DNA of 38,058 nucleotides from Bacteroidota bacterium. GTDB lineage: Bacteria > Bacteroidota > Ignavibacteria > Palsa-1295. The stretch lies in the NCBI GenBank assembly GCA_021825235.1, contig JAKAIL010000004.1, positions 1 through 38,058 of the forward strand. Direction: 5' to 3'. Below the pieces are notes generated by a model, which saw only the letters and a list, made by a program, of their open reading frames with translations, was not told the origin of the DNA and did not search any database. Within the stretch, counting starts at the first letter, position 1. The number at the start of each line of letters is the position of its first letter. A program made the position numbers and the translations under genes. Shown one piece after another: positions 7,869-16,102 of this stretch.

Positions 7869-9726
7869 GCGCTACCTCTTCGGCTTTTTCTTCCGAGCCT
7901 TCGTATTCAATCACGAAACTATATGCCGGAAATCGTTTCGGCAACCGCATCAGAGAAAAGACCATCACACCAGTGGAAAAACGGTCCATCCAACTCGAGG
8001 TCGGCCAGCCAAGATGGAACACAATACTTCGTTCCGCAAAATCGTACTGCAGCATACGGATGAGCGTCATCATCCGGTGCGCCATGGATTCTCGAAAGAT
8101 CGTGAGCAAGTAATGATTTTGGCCGAGTTTGGGAGGAGAACCGGAGCGCGGAGAATAAAACGTCACATAGGAAATATTCGGGTCCTGGTTTAGCGGCGTT
8201 TCGTCCTTCGGGCGGCGGAAATAAACATGGAATGGTTTCTTATCGTCGGACTCTGCAATGCGGAACATCAGTTCCATTGGGTTATCCGTCTTGCGAAATT
8301 GCTCGATCTCCGGTGCGCGCCGCTTTGCAACGCGGAAGCCTATGATCTGGAAAACGGTTACCGTCACAAGCCACAATAAAAATCCCTGCCACTTATGGTA
8401 TGCTATGAAGCTAAAGCACGCGAGCAGGATGAGGAAAATGATAAACGTTCCCATCCGCGAGGTGTGGTAATCCGGAATCTCCTCGCTTCCACGGGAGTAA
8501 CGGTAATACACTAGCGCTCCCATGTTGATCGTGAAGCTCGCTACGAGTCCCACGGCATACATGTGCGCCAGCATTTCCTGGCTTCCGGCCGTGACCGCAA
8601 TGATGATGGTAAAGAACGTCGCATTCATAATGTGAATGCGATACAGCGAGTCCGCCTTGTTCGTCTTAATGAGCCAGTTGAACCCGTATCGGTGCGCGAC
8701 GCGCTCCAAAAGTTCGCTCGACGCCACGAACGCCGTATTGACGGCCATGAGCAGCGTAAAGCTTGCGAGCCCGCCTACTAAATACGCGAACCATTTGCCA
8801 TTAACGACCTGCGCAAAATAGGTGATAAGATCATTTTCGTGTGCAGGGAAATTAATGTCCGTCCGCGTAAGAACCAACATCGTGATAAGCGGCGTAACAA
8901 TGCCGACCGTCACCGCGAGGAAGATGTACGCTTTGCGGATATCCTTCCAGGTCTTAACCAAGCCTGCGGTTTGGATGACACTTTCGATCCCGGAATATGC
9001 GAGGATAACACCGGCGAAACCGAAGATAAAGAAATTCGCTCCACCGAATAATCCACGCATCGTTAGGCCCGACCACGTATCGGAGAAGCCTTGCGTCGCC
9101 CGGGCAAACTGACCTGCGCTCGGGCTAAGCACCGCCGAGAGAATCAACGTCAGAAGGATCATCGCAGCCGCCACGAAGACCCAGAATGTGAACCGTGCAT
9201 TCTCCCGAATACCGATGATGTTCAGGAACGCTACGAACCAGATCGATGCGAAAAACAACCCATAAATTACTACTGGGGAAATCGAAAAGAATGAGCTACC
9301 ATTATAGACCGCCGAAACCGTAGAAATTGCCGCAGTCAGAACATAGTCCACCATGATCGAGGCAACCGCGGCAAATGACATCGTGGGACCGAGCACCAAA
9401 TAGCTAAAGCTATAGACACCGCCCCCGCGAATACCGTGGTGCTCCAGGATATGCGCAATCTCCACCATCCGACTCGAAAGGAACCGGATAAACAGCGAGA
9501 CAACAATGATAAATACGAACGCCGCAATGCCGACGAGCAGGTAGGACTCCGCTGCGACGTAGAAGACACTCGTCAGCTCGTCCATCAGCGTAATGATGGC
9601 TACCGCGAGCCAGGTGAGCCACCATTTCCCACCATCCAGGAAGGACAGCAGGTTTTTCTTTTTGGCGAGGTAAATGAAGAGGCCAACGAGGCCAGCATTC
9701 AGGACCCCTATCAGAATCCATTTCAT
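7855..9726 (-). CDS. APC-superfamily amino acid permease with C-terminal soluble extension
   Basis: 623 residues. About 12 transmembrane helices occupy residues 1-480. Their features fit the amino acid-polyamine-organocation superfamily: an early GGGVYSFSYLVLGP segment, an IGIRENARF loop and AYSGIESVIQTAGLVKTWKDIRKA. The last 130 residues or so are soluble and include FHVYFRRPKDETPLNQDPN and a block with several Met and Arg residues. This domain is not part of a minimal APC transporter and I do not recognise it. The gene is followed by ispD with a 14-bp overlap. The substrate is not known. Confidence 0.85.
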   Translation of the reverse strand: MKWILIGVLNAGLVGLFIYLAKKKNLLSFLDGGKWWLTWLAVAIITLMDELTSVFYVAAESYLLVGIAAFVFIIVVSLFIRFLSSRMVEIAHILEHHGIRGGGVYSFSYLVLGPTMSFAAVASIMVDYVLTAAISTVSAVYNGSSFFSISPVVIYGLFFASIWFVAFLNIIGIRENARFTFWVFVAAAMILLTLILSAVLSPSAGQFARATQGFSDTWSGLTMRGLFGGANFFIFGFAGVILAYSGIESVIQTAGLVKTWKDIRKAYIFLAVTVGIVTPLITMLVLTRTDINFPAHENDLITYFAQVVNGKWFAYLVGGLASFTLLMAVNTAFVASSELLERVAHRYGFNWLIKTNKADSLYRIHIMNATFFTIIIAVTAGSQEMLAHMYAVGLVASFTINMGALVYYRYSRGSEEIPDYHTSRMGTFIIFLILLACFSFIAYHKWQGFLLWLVTVTVFQIIGFRVAKRRAPEIEQFRKTDNPMELMFRIAESDDKKPFHVYFRRPKDETPLNQDPNISYVTFYSPRSGSPPKLGQNHYLLTIFRESMAHRMMTLIRMLQYDFAERSIVFHLGWPTSSWMDRFSTGVMVFSLMRLPKRFPAYSFVIEYEGSEEKAEEVARAEQ

Positions 9727-9739
9727 GTGGTAAAAGCGC

Positions 9740-9762
9740 CACCGGCGATGAATCGCCCGGTG
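9740..9762 (-). promoter_or_regulatory. Leader hairpin just upstream of the APC permease gene
   Basis: On the minus strand CACCGGGCGAT pairs with ATCGCCGGTG with one bulged base, then comes GCGCTTTTA and the permease ATG about 14 bp later. It could be an attenuator or weak terminator. It shares the word GCCACCGGCG (plus strand) with the terminator at 9806-9838. Confidence 0.35.
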
Positions 9763-9805
9763 CGCGGGCCGTTAACACGAATTCTGCAAAAAAGTAACCA
9801 ACCAT

Positions 9806-9838
9806 AAAAAATGCCACCGGCGTAGCACCAGGTGACAT
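9806..9838 (-). terminator. Rho-independent terminator after the outer-membrane protein gene
   Basis: On the minus strand ATGTCACC pairs with GGTGGCAT, with further pairing inside the loop, and a T6 run follows. It lies about 30 bp beyond the stop of the gene at 9867-10571 and should end that transcript. Confidence 0.75.
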
Positions 9839-9866
9839 TCGAGTAAACATCAAGCAAGGATACCCA

Positions 9867-10571
9867 TTAGCGAGTAGGGGATTCTGCAGCCACTGGAGGT
9901 ACTGGCGTACCGAGCGGGGTTAAATCGAAGAGATAGTTTAATCCCAATTCCGCCGATGCCATCGGGCCATTATTCATCGTCACATTGGCACCCTGGAACC
10001 ACGCATCCCGAATGTTTCGGTAGAAGGCGTAGGAGCCTTCCGCCGTGAAGTTCAGCGTTCCGGTCTCGCTCTTGATAAGTTCGATGGTTCCACCGAGCCG
10101 TGCCTCGACGAGCGTGTTCAGGTCGCTTAACTGGATCGGAGCGACCGTGGAGCCACCATAGCCCGACGTCCCTACGTTGACAGGGAACCCGATCCCCAGC
10201 CCCAGCGTAAACCCATCGAACCGTACCTGCGGCCGCAATGCCAGGTATCCGAAATTATAATCGAACCCGGAGTTCGAATTATCCAGCAGATGGAAATTCG
10301 TAGTGCGCGCATCGTAGGCAATGCCAAGCTGGACTCCCAGGTTATTCGCGAAGGTATAATCCAGGAGTCCACCCGGAGCCCAGGAAAACGCAGGTGCGGT
10401 CTTCCAACCGCTTGCCACATTGCCCGCGTTTGTCGCGGCGCCGGCCGCAAGCGATGGCCCCAGTTTCAGATCCGTTCTATTCTCTCCACCCGGTACGACT
10501 TGCCCTTGCGCATTCGAATACATCGCGAGGCCCAAGAGCATGAAAAGCGTGACAATCTGTTTTGTTTTCAT
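9867..10571 (-). CDS. Outer-membrane beta-barrel protein
   Basis: 234 residues with a signal peptide (MKTKQIVTLFMLLGLAMYSNAQGQ). The mature part has alternating hydrophobic and polar strands with frequent Gly and aromatic residues (GLLDYTFANNLGVQLGIAYDART, YLALRPQVRFDGFTLGLGIGFPV). This is the look of an 8-10-stranded porin-like barrel (outer membrane protein beta-barrel domain). A GGAGAAG Shine-Dalgarno lies 10-15 bases before the ATG. It is transcribed alone and followed by a strong terminator. Function beyond the barrel fold is unknown. Confidence 0.75.
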   Translation of the reverse strand: MKTKQIVTLFMLLGLAMYSNAQGQVVPGGENRTDLKLGPSLAAGAATNAGNVASGWKTAPAFSWAPGGLLDYTFANNLGVQLGIAYDARTTNFHLLDNSNSGFDYNFGYLALRPQVRFDGFTLGLGIGFPVNVGTSGYGGSTVAPIQLSDLNTLVEARLGGTIELIKSETGTLNFTAEGSYAFYRNIRDAWFQGANVTMNNGPMASAELGLNYLFDLTPLGTPVPPVAAESPTR

Positions 10572-10960
10572 ACTTATACTTCTCCATTTCTGTAATATCG
10601 GCTGTTGGAACCATTATTAGAAAAACAACCGAAGTGCTACGTCCGCACGCTCAGGGTTCTAGCTTGATCATGACGGTCGCGCATACATAGTTCCGGGACA
10701 AAAAGCGAACCACATAGCAGGTTTGACCACAGCACGCAACCAAGCCCAATGCACCACAAAATAGGACAATCATGAACCAGGATGTTTACTCGCAACGTCA
10801 AGTATTTTTACGTAAAAGCGGCATAGAGCAGGTGTCTCGTCCGCTGTGAGCCTCCGCGTCTGCCTCGGAAAAGACAAAGTAGCTGCGGCCTGTAACCCTT
10901 TTGGTAAAATGGAAGTGAACAATCGCACGAGGAGCGACTGTTAGGGTGCAAGGTATGCGA
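10572..10960. other. Intergenic region between divergent genes, no gene recognised
   Basis: 389 bp between the divergent outer-membrane protein and lipoprotein genes. It must hold both promoters. I see only very short open frames, for example 25 codons from 10772, with no family features. I found no RNA gene, clear palindrome or repeat in it. Confidence 0.5.
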
Positions 10961-11530
10961 ATGAAAAAATACAGCTACCTTGCACTTGCCCTCTTCGCCG
11001 CAAGCTGTTCGAGCAATAACAATCAACCGAACGCACCGGCTACTGCGGAGTGCGGCGTGGAGCGATGGCACGTGAAGATACTGACAGACCCGGCGGTCGG
11101 GGCCATCCATTGGCAACCCGTTGCAACCACGATTGCGGACCAGAATTCCTTCCCGCAGATCAACGTCAGTGATGATACCGGCCGCATGGCGTTTGAAGAG
11201 CAAGCCGTTACCGTACCTGCTACAATCGTGGCCTTCAAGAGAGAAGATGACCAGGACATCCATCTGGTCCTGGTGGATTCCTTTCAGGATTCGATGATCG
11301 CGGAGATCCCGAGCACGAGCTGCCCGGAAGTCGCAGCGTCAGCCTATGCTCCGGATTACAATAGCGCGGCACAGTGGGTCACCGCCCACTTGGGAACTCC
11401 GACCAGTGATTTCAAGCACGTGAATGTGAATGCGACCATTACCGGAGTCCTTTTCCAAGATTTCGCGCATGGCCAAACCGGGCATGCCCGGAATTACCGG
11501 GAGGTGCATCCGGTAACGAAAATTGAATAG
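10961..11530 (+). CDS. Lipoprotein with conserved FxHGQTG-HPV domain, unknown function
   Basis: 189 residues from the ATG at 10961. A start at 10955 (ATG) or 10946 (GTG) would add a few residues. The N-terminus MKKYSYLALALFAASCSS has a lipobox-like AASC, so it is probably a lipoprotein. The rest follows a pattern I recall from many uncharacterised bacterial proteins: WHVKILTDP, then DDQDIHLVLVD, then MIAEIPSTSC, then VTGV-type ITGVLFQDFAHGQTGHARNYREVHPV. That family has no established activity; its compact beta-rich pattern suggests an OB-like fold. The gene stands alone and is convergent with the membrane protein gene below. Confidence 0.7.
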   Translation: MKKYSYLALALFAASCSSNNNQPNAPATAECGVERWHVKILTDPAVGAIHWQPVATTIADQNSFPQINVSDDTGRMAFEEQAVTVPATIVAFKREDDQDIHLVLVDSFQDSMIAEIPSTSCPEVAASAYAPDYNSAAQWVTAHLGTPTSDFKHVNVNATITGVLFQDFAHGQTGHARNYREVHPVTKIE

Positions 11531-11544
11531 GCAATAAGTCCAAA

Positions 11545-11715
11545 TCAATTTACTGGAATGGGCGAAATATCTCCGGAGTCCAACAGGATTTCTTTTTGGG
11601 GACGGACGATTCTATACACCAATACTCGATAGAATGGCTCATAACACAAGCTCCAGATAAGATAAGCAAACGCAAGGACCAAAAATCCTATTGCCATTGC
11701 AACTGGCTTCGAAAA
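11545..11715 (-). CDS. C-terminal part of the membrane protein, read in the -1 frame
   Basis: 55 codons that follow directly if the ribosome shifts back one base at 11712-11718. They encode SKPVAMAIGFLVLAFAYLIWSLCYEPFYRVLVYRIVRPQ, one more transmembrane helix and a basic cytosolic tail. The joined protein would be 276 residues. An in-frame ATG exists (MDSPFSKPVAM), so separate initiation is also possible. Without it the upstream frame loses its last helix. Confidence 0.5.
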   Translation of the reverse strand, partial: FSKPVAMAIGFLVLAFAYLIWSLCYEPFYRVLVYRIVRPQKEILLDSGDISPIPVN

Positions 11716-12374
11716 GGGAGAATCCATGAAGCAATTTCACCTGATTGTAGTATACAAATGAAGGCTGGTATCCATGCAAGGAAGGCAAACTTAAAAACAA
11801 AGCGCATGTTAGAAAGCAGTAGATCTATCCCCTCGCTTACTCCCTGCAAAGTAAATCCCTGTTCAATGACCGCCGGGCCTGCAAGAAATAATGTTAAAGA
11901 AATAATAGACTCCATAATCTGACTCGCAATATGTCCGAATGGCTTTAATAAAAGGCCCGCAGTTAAGAGCACAGCCATCGTAAATAATTGCAATCGAATA
12001 AATGGCAATAGTCGCCTCTCCTGTTTCCAGAACTCCCAATTATCAATCGCTGCAAAAGCAATTAGCATCGCCGCGCAGGAAAGTTTTGAGAAATAATAGC
12101 ACAGCCATACCATGTAGCCAATACTCACCGGAATAACGAAGAGTAGAATGGTTACGGTTTGCATCACATGCTTTGGGTCTGCTGAAATCAGATGAACGGT
12201 ATCTCCGGAGAGTCGAGAAATAGTAAACGCAATCAAGAGAATAAGCACTGGGCTTAAAGCTAAAAGAAGCCTCAAAAGCAATTGTGAGGTTTCATGTCGC
12301 TTTCCACGGGCCAGTCGAAGCATCTCTGTTAAAATCCCTTGAAGAGTGGGAATGGGTCTTGAATCCGGGATCAT
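11688..12374 (-). CDS. Multi-pass membrane protein of unknown function, frame 0 part
   Basis: 228 residues with about five transmembrane segments (RLLLALSPVLILLIAFTISRL, VTILLFVIPVSIGYMVWLCYYF, FTMAVLLTAGLLLKPFG, ISLTLFLAGPAVIEQGF, FVFKFAFLAWIPAFICIL). It starts at ATG with a GGGAG ribosome-binding site upstream. The layout of a repeated helix pair with an amphipathic linker resembles uncharacterised DUF975/YIP-like membrane proteins, but I cannot assign a family. The frame ends abruptly at FRSQLQWQ, in the middle of what looks like a helix start. The -1 frame continues the protein (11545-11715). Confidence 0.6.
   Translation of the reverse strand: MIPDSRPIPTLQGILTEMLRLARGKRHETSQLLLRLLLALSPVLILLIAFTISRLSGDTVHLISADPKHVMQTVTILLFVIPVSIGYMVWLCYYFSKLSCAAMLIAFAAIDNWEFWKQERRLLPFIRLQLFTMAVLLTAGLLLKPFGHIASQIMESIISLTLFLAGPAVIEQGFTLQGVSEGIDLLLSNMRFVFKFAFLAWIPAFICILQSGEIASWILPFRSQLQWQ
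11712..11718 (-). other. Candidate -1 ribosomal frameshift slippery heptamer C CCT TTT
   Basis: In the zero frame the codons are ctC CCT TTT, which is the canonical X XXY YYZ form. Both tRNAs can re-pair after a one-base backward slip. The -1 frame then continues for 55 codons with a transmembrane helix. A simple missing T in the T4 run would give the same picture. Confidence 0.4.
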
Positions 12375-12431
12375 ATTACAACTCCCTCTTAATTGTAGTT
12401 GGATTTAAATACTCAGCCAGCGAGTATCCTA

Positions 12432-13661
12432 TTACTCATCATCCTTTTGGACTGATATTCCATGCACACCAGTCAATAAATGTCCCAGTTTTACCCGCTT
12501 CGTTTCGAGATAGTTGGCGTTGCGGTGGTTCGGTGGGATTTCGATAGGAACTCGCTCCACGATTTCGAGCCCATAGCTCGAAAGCCCAACGACCTTCTTC
12601 GGATTATTCGTCATGAGCCGCATTTTGGTGACCCCCAGATCGGCGAGAAGTTGAGCACCCAGGCCGTAATCTCGAAGGTCGGCTTTGAAGCCCAGGGCTT
12701 CATTGGCTTCCACGGTATCCTTGCCTTCCTCTTGCAGCTTATAGGCGCGCAGCTTATTGGCAAGGCCAATACCTCGGCCTTCCTGCCGCATATAAACGAC
12801 GACTCCGCGGCCGGCCGCTTCGACCATCATCATTGCGGCATGGAGTTGGTCCTGGCAATCGCATCGTTGGGAACCCAGCGTATCGCCGGTGAAGCACTCG
12901 GAGTGAACGCGGACGAGCACTGGTTCGCCGCTGGCAATATCTCCCTTGGTGAGCGCAATGTGCTCCTTCTTATCGACTTTGTTCTCATAAAGATGGAGTT
13001 TGAACTCGCCAAACTCCGTAGGCAGCGTCACCTCGACAATTTTCTGCATTAGCCGTTCGCGCCGCATCCGATAAGCAATAAGGTCCTGGACGGTGATGAT
13101 CTTGAGATCGGATTCCCGGGCAATCTTCTTCAACTCTTTCAACCGGGCCATGGAACCATCTTCGTTGACCATCTCACAGAGAACTCCGATGGGCTTGAAG
13201 CCTGCAAGGCGTGCCAAATCAACCGCGGCCTCGGTGTGGCCAGCGCGGCGAAGAACGCCTTCTTCGGCGGCGCGGAGCGGAAAGATGTGGCCCGGCCGGG
13301 CGAAATCGCGGGCCATTGCGCTCGGTTCGGTGAGCGCGTGGATCGTCCGGGCCCGGTCCTCGGCAGAAACTCCAGTGGAAGTTCCGTGGAGATAATCCAC
13401 GCTAACCGTAAAGGGCGTACCATGCCGGGCAGTGTTCATCTCGACCATCATCGGGAGGTCCAGTTCAGCCGCCCGCGCTTCGGTCAGAGGCACACAGATA
13501 ATACCACTGGTATGCTTCAGCATGTAGGCGATCATCTCGGGCGTCACCGCTTCGGCAGCGGCAATGTAATCGCCTTCGTTCTCGCGCTCCTCATCATCAA
13601 CTACAATGACGCCGCGTCCGCGGCGAATATCTTCCAACGCTTCATCAATAGTATTCAACAT
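12432..13661 (-). CDS. ribBA: Bifunctional DHBP synthase / GTP cyclohydrolase II
   Basis: 409 residues from the ATG at 13661 (a TTG two codons upstream is less likely). The N-terminal half is 3,4-dihydroxy-2-butanone 4-phosphate synthase: [11 protein letters not shown] at about residues 22-32 carries the acidic metal site, and the [12 protein letters not shown] stretch follows. The C-terminal half is GTP cyclohydrolase [21 protein letters not shown] has the three zinc cysteines, and [10 protein letters not shown] is the GTP-binding motif. Together they supply both precursors of riboflavin. The gene lies about 50 bp after yajC. I see no FMN riboswitch upstream. Confidence 0.96.
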   Translation of the reverse strand: MLNTIDEALEDIRRGRGVIVVDDEERENEGDYIAAAEAVTPEMIAYMLKHTSGIICVPLTEARAAELDLPMMVEMNTARHGTPFTVSVDYLHGTSTGVSAEDRARTIHALTEPSAMARDFARPGHIFPLRAAEEGVLRRAGHTEAAVDLARLAGFKPIGVLCEMVNEDGSMARLKELKKIARESDLKIITVQDLIAYRMRRERLMQKIVEVTLPTEFGEFKLHLYENKVDKKEHIALTKGDIASGEPVLVRVHSECFTGDTLGSQRCDCQDQLHAAMMMVEAAGRGVVVYMRQEGRGIGLANKLRAYKLQEEGKDTVEANEALGFKADLRDYGLGAQLLADLGVTKMRLMTNNPKKVVGLSSYGLEIVERVPIEIPPNHRNANYLETKRVKLGHLLTGVHGISVQKDDE

Positions 13662-13712
13662 AAGCAAGTCCTATGGTATTCGATCAGTCCATCCAACAAA
13701 AATCTGCACCGG

Positions 13713-14081
13713 TTACGCTGTTTTTTCAGCTGCTTTCTCCGTATTTTTCGGATTCACGGTATTAATCGCCGATTTTTCGACTCGAATTTTGGTATTATCC
13801 GAAACCTGGAGCAGTATCGTGGCATCTTCCACCTGGGCGATGGTACCGTGAATGCCGGAAGAGGTGATAACCTTATCCCCTTTTTCGACTTGCTTTACGA
13901 GCGCCTCACGGTCCTTCTGCCGCTTTTTTTGCGGGCGATAAATGAGGAAATAGAAGATGAGCGCAATGAGAACAAGCGGCAAAAACGCCGTGATGGGATT
14001 GCCCGGCTGGCCATTAGCGCCGCTTGGCGGAGTCATAAGCAAAGTATAGTGGTGTGGTGCGAGGAATTCGGAAATCGTCAT
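13713..14081 (-). CDS. yajC: Preprotein translocase subunit YajC
   Basis: 122 residues. One transmembrane helix (AFLPLVLIALIFYFLIYRPQKKR) is followed by the classic YajC cytosolic part: QKKRQKDREALVKQVEKGDKVITSSGIHGTIAQVED. YajC associates with SecDF and the SecYEG channel at the inner membrane. The Ala/Glu/Lys tail (NPKNTEKAAEKTA) is common in this family. secDF is not in the window. It precedes ribBA on the same strand. Confidence 0.93.
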   Translation of the reverse strand: MTISEFLAPHHYTLLMTPPSGANGQPGNPITAFLPLVLIALIFYFLIYRPQKKRQKDREALVKQVEKGDKVITSSGIHGTIAQVEDATILLQVSDNTKIRVEKSAINTVNPKNTEKAAEKTA

Positions 14082-14249
14082 GTAAAACGGTTAAATGGTA
14101 CGGAAAATAGGCATTTTTACGATAGCAAGGCAAAACGTTGGAGGACCGGAAATCATTCGTGAATGCCGGGGAACTTCAAATTGTTGTACCATTTGCCTCC
14201 GGCCGGCTTATGGCCAAACAGGAGAGAAAGACCGAGCATTTTTGGGAAC

Positions 14250-14717
14250 GTGAAACTTACCGATTACCTTAAATCCAACTATGTCGAGATCGGCTTGAAA
14301 GCCGATTCCAAAGAAGATTTGCTCGACGGCGTCCTGAAACTCGCGGACAAGAATCCTCACGTTCTCGATGCGGCGAAAATGCGCGCAGCGGTCCTCGAAC
14401 GAGAGAAAATCATGTCCACCGGAGTAGGAAAGAATTTTGCCATTCCTCATGGCAAAACGGATGCGGTAGATGATATTGTCCTCGCTTTTGCGACAACAGC
14501 TGAGCCGGTCGATTACGGTTCGATGGATAACGAGCCGGTACGGCTGGTCCTGCTGCTGGTAAGCAAAGAAAACTTAGTAAGCCAGCGGCTCAAACTACTT
14601 TCCCGAGCTTCGAAGGTGATGAATTCCGAAGCAGCCCGCAATGCCCTCCTCTCGGCCAAAACTCCCGACGAAGTTATTACCATCTTCAATCAGGAAGAAG
14701 AGCGCATTGGAGAATAG
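14250..14717 (+). CDS. PTS EIIA (fructose/nitrogen type) domain protein
   Basis: 155 residues from GTG at 14250, which matches the usual N-terminus (VKLTDYL...) and length of PtsN/FruA-type IIA domains. An upstream in-frame ATG at 14163 would add 29 residues unlike the family. The phosphorylated histidine is His67 in FAIPHGKT, after the conserved REKIMSTGVG. This domain accepts phosphate from HPr or NPr. Without a membrane EIIB/C partner nearby it is probably regulatory, like PtsN. It is followed by hisS after about 60 bp. Confidence 0.88.
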   Translation: MKLTDYLKSNYVEIGLKADSKEDLLDGVLKLADKNPHVLDAAKMRAAVLEREKIMSTGVGKNFAIPHGKTDAVDDIVLAFATTAEPVDYGSMDNEPVRLVLLLVSKENLVSQRLKLLSRASKVMNSEAARNALLSAKTPDEVITIFNQEEERIGE

Positions 14718-14778
14718 GGAACCGGAAATCGGCCTTCGCGTATCGGGCATTGGGGAACCGGTTACTGAAGCCGGCTCA

Positions 14779-16068
14779 ATGCTTCCGATAGAGTCCGTTC
14801 GCGCGTTGCGTGGCACGAAGGACATGCTCCCGGCGGATGCGCCGAAGTGGCGCGAGCTGCGACACGCCGTCGATGGGGTTGCGAAAACGTTTGGATACGG
14901 GGAAATTCGCACGCCGGTCATCGAGCAAGCCAGGCTCTTCAAACGGTCCGTCGGCGAAGAGACGGACATCGTATCGAAGGAGATGTACGAGTTCACGGAT
15001 AACGGCGGTGAAGCGATTGCGCTACGGCCCGAACTCACGGCACCGGCAATACGAGCTGCGGTCGAACATGGAATGCTCACGGGCCAATCGGATTGTGTGA
15101 GACTCTATTACAATTCCGCGCCTAATTTCCGGTATGAGAAGCCGCAATTGGGCCGGCTGCGCCAGCACCATCAGTTTGGAACGGAACTATTGGGTTCGCC
15201 GCACCCGATCGCCGATGCAGAAACCATTACGTTCGCCATTTCGGTCTATCGGCGGCTGGGCCTTCGGACGTTCCGGGTGCGACTCAATTCTCTCGCATCG
15301 GCCACCGCACGAATCGAGTGGAAAAACGTACTCGTTCCCTACCTTCGGTCGCATTTTGCGGAACTCTCGAAAGAAAGCCAGCATCGGACGGACGTAAACC
15401 CGATGCGCGTGCTGGACAGCAAAGCACCGGAAGACCAGGAGATCATTCGCAACGCGCCCATTATCCTTGATTATTTGAGTGCCGACGATAGATCGCACTT
15501 CGAGGAATTACAAACGTTGCTTCATGCCGCCAATATCGAATTTGTGATCGATCCGTTGCTCGTTCGCGGCCTGGACTACTATACACGGACCGTTTTTGAA
15601 GTTACCTCACCCGACCTTGGCTCTCAAGACGCGCTTTGCGGTGGCGGACGGTACGACAATTTGGTCGAACAACTTGGCGGTCCGCCATGCCCCGCGGTTG
15701 GTTTTGGTGCCGGCGTAGAGCGCGCCTTGCTTGCGCTTGAAAAGTTACAGGGCGAAGGAGTATCGGCACCCTCGACCGCCCTCTTCGTGGTAACCCTGGG
15801 GGCGGCCGCACAGCGAAAAGGCTTCGAACTGGTGAGCCAACTCCATGCCGCGAGTGTGGAATGCATGCTCGATCTCCACGGCCGCTCGATGAAGGCGCAG
15901 ATGCGCGAAGCCAATCGGCTGGGGGCGAAATTCGTCTATATCATCGGGGAGTCCGAGCTTGCGGAGCAAGCCGGGAGCTTGAAAACTATGGCGACGGGCG
16001 AGCAGCAAAAAGTTACGTTCGATAGAATCGTTACCACCATACAGGCGTATTTTACAAAGCTATCCTGA
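14779..16068 (+). CDS. hisS: Histidine-tRNA ligase
   Basis: 429 residues from the ATG at 14779, the normal HisRS length. The open frame extends upstream but without family similarity. RALRGTKDMLP is the N-terminal landmark. Motif 2 is NFRYEKPQLGRLRQHHQFGTELLG. The histidine-specific signature LVRGLDYYTRTVFE and motif 3 GFGAGVERALLAL are both present. The C-terminal anticodon-binding domain begins near residue 330 (TALFVVTLG). It charges tRNA-His in the cytoplasm. Confidence 0.96.
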   Translation: MLPIESVRALRGTKDMLPADAPKWRELRHAVDGVAKTFGYGEIRTPVIEQARLFKRSVGEETDIVSKEMYEFTDNGGEAIALRPELTAPAIRAAVEHGMLTGQSDCVRLYYNSAPNFRYEKPQLGRLRQHHQFGTELLGSPHPIADAETITFAISVYRRLGLRTFRVRLNSLASATARIEWKNVLVPYLRSHFAELSKESQHRTDVNPMRVLDSKAPEDQEIIRNAPIILDYLSADDRSHFEELQTLLHAANIEFVIDPLLVRGLDYYTRTVFEVTSPDLGSQDALCGGGRYDNLVEQLGGPPCPAVGFGAGVERALLALEKLQGEGVSAPSTALFVVTLGAAAQRKGFELVSQLHAASVECMLDLHGRSMKAQMREANRLGAKFVYIIGESELAEQAGSLKTMATGEQQKVTFDRIVTTIQAYFTKLS

Positions 16069-16093
16069 ATTCTTAATTCATCATTCTTAATTC
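16069..16093. repeat. Short direct repeat after hisS
   Basis: ATTCTTAATTC occurs twice, at 16069-16079 and 16083-16093, between hisS and the next gene. It is AT-rich and may be a slippage product. Confidence 0.5.
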
Positions 16094-16102
16094 TTCCTTG
16101 TC

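Noticed and set aside
10572-10960. Small gene starting at 10772
   Set aside because: Only 25 codons, without a ribosome-binding site or any recognisable pattern.
13662-13712. FMN riboswitch upstream of ribBA
   Set aside because: Only about 50 bp separate it from yajC, and none of the conserved RFN-element blocks are visible.
13236-14162. Long plus-strand open frame over ribBA and yajC
   Set aside because: It lies antisense to two well supported genes and its protein has no family features; it is a shadow frame.
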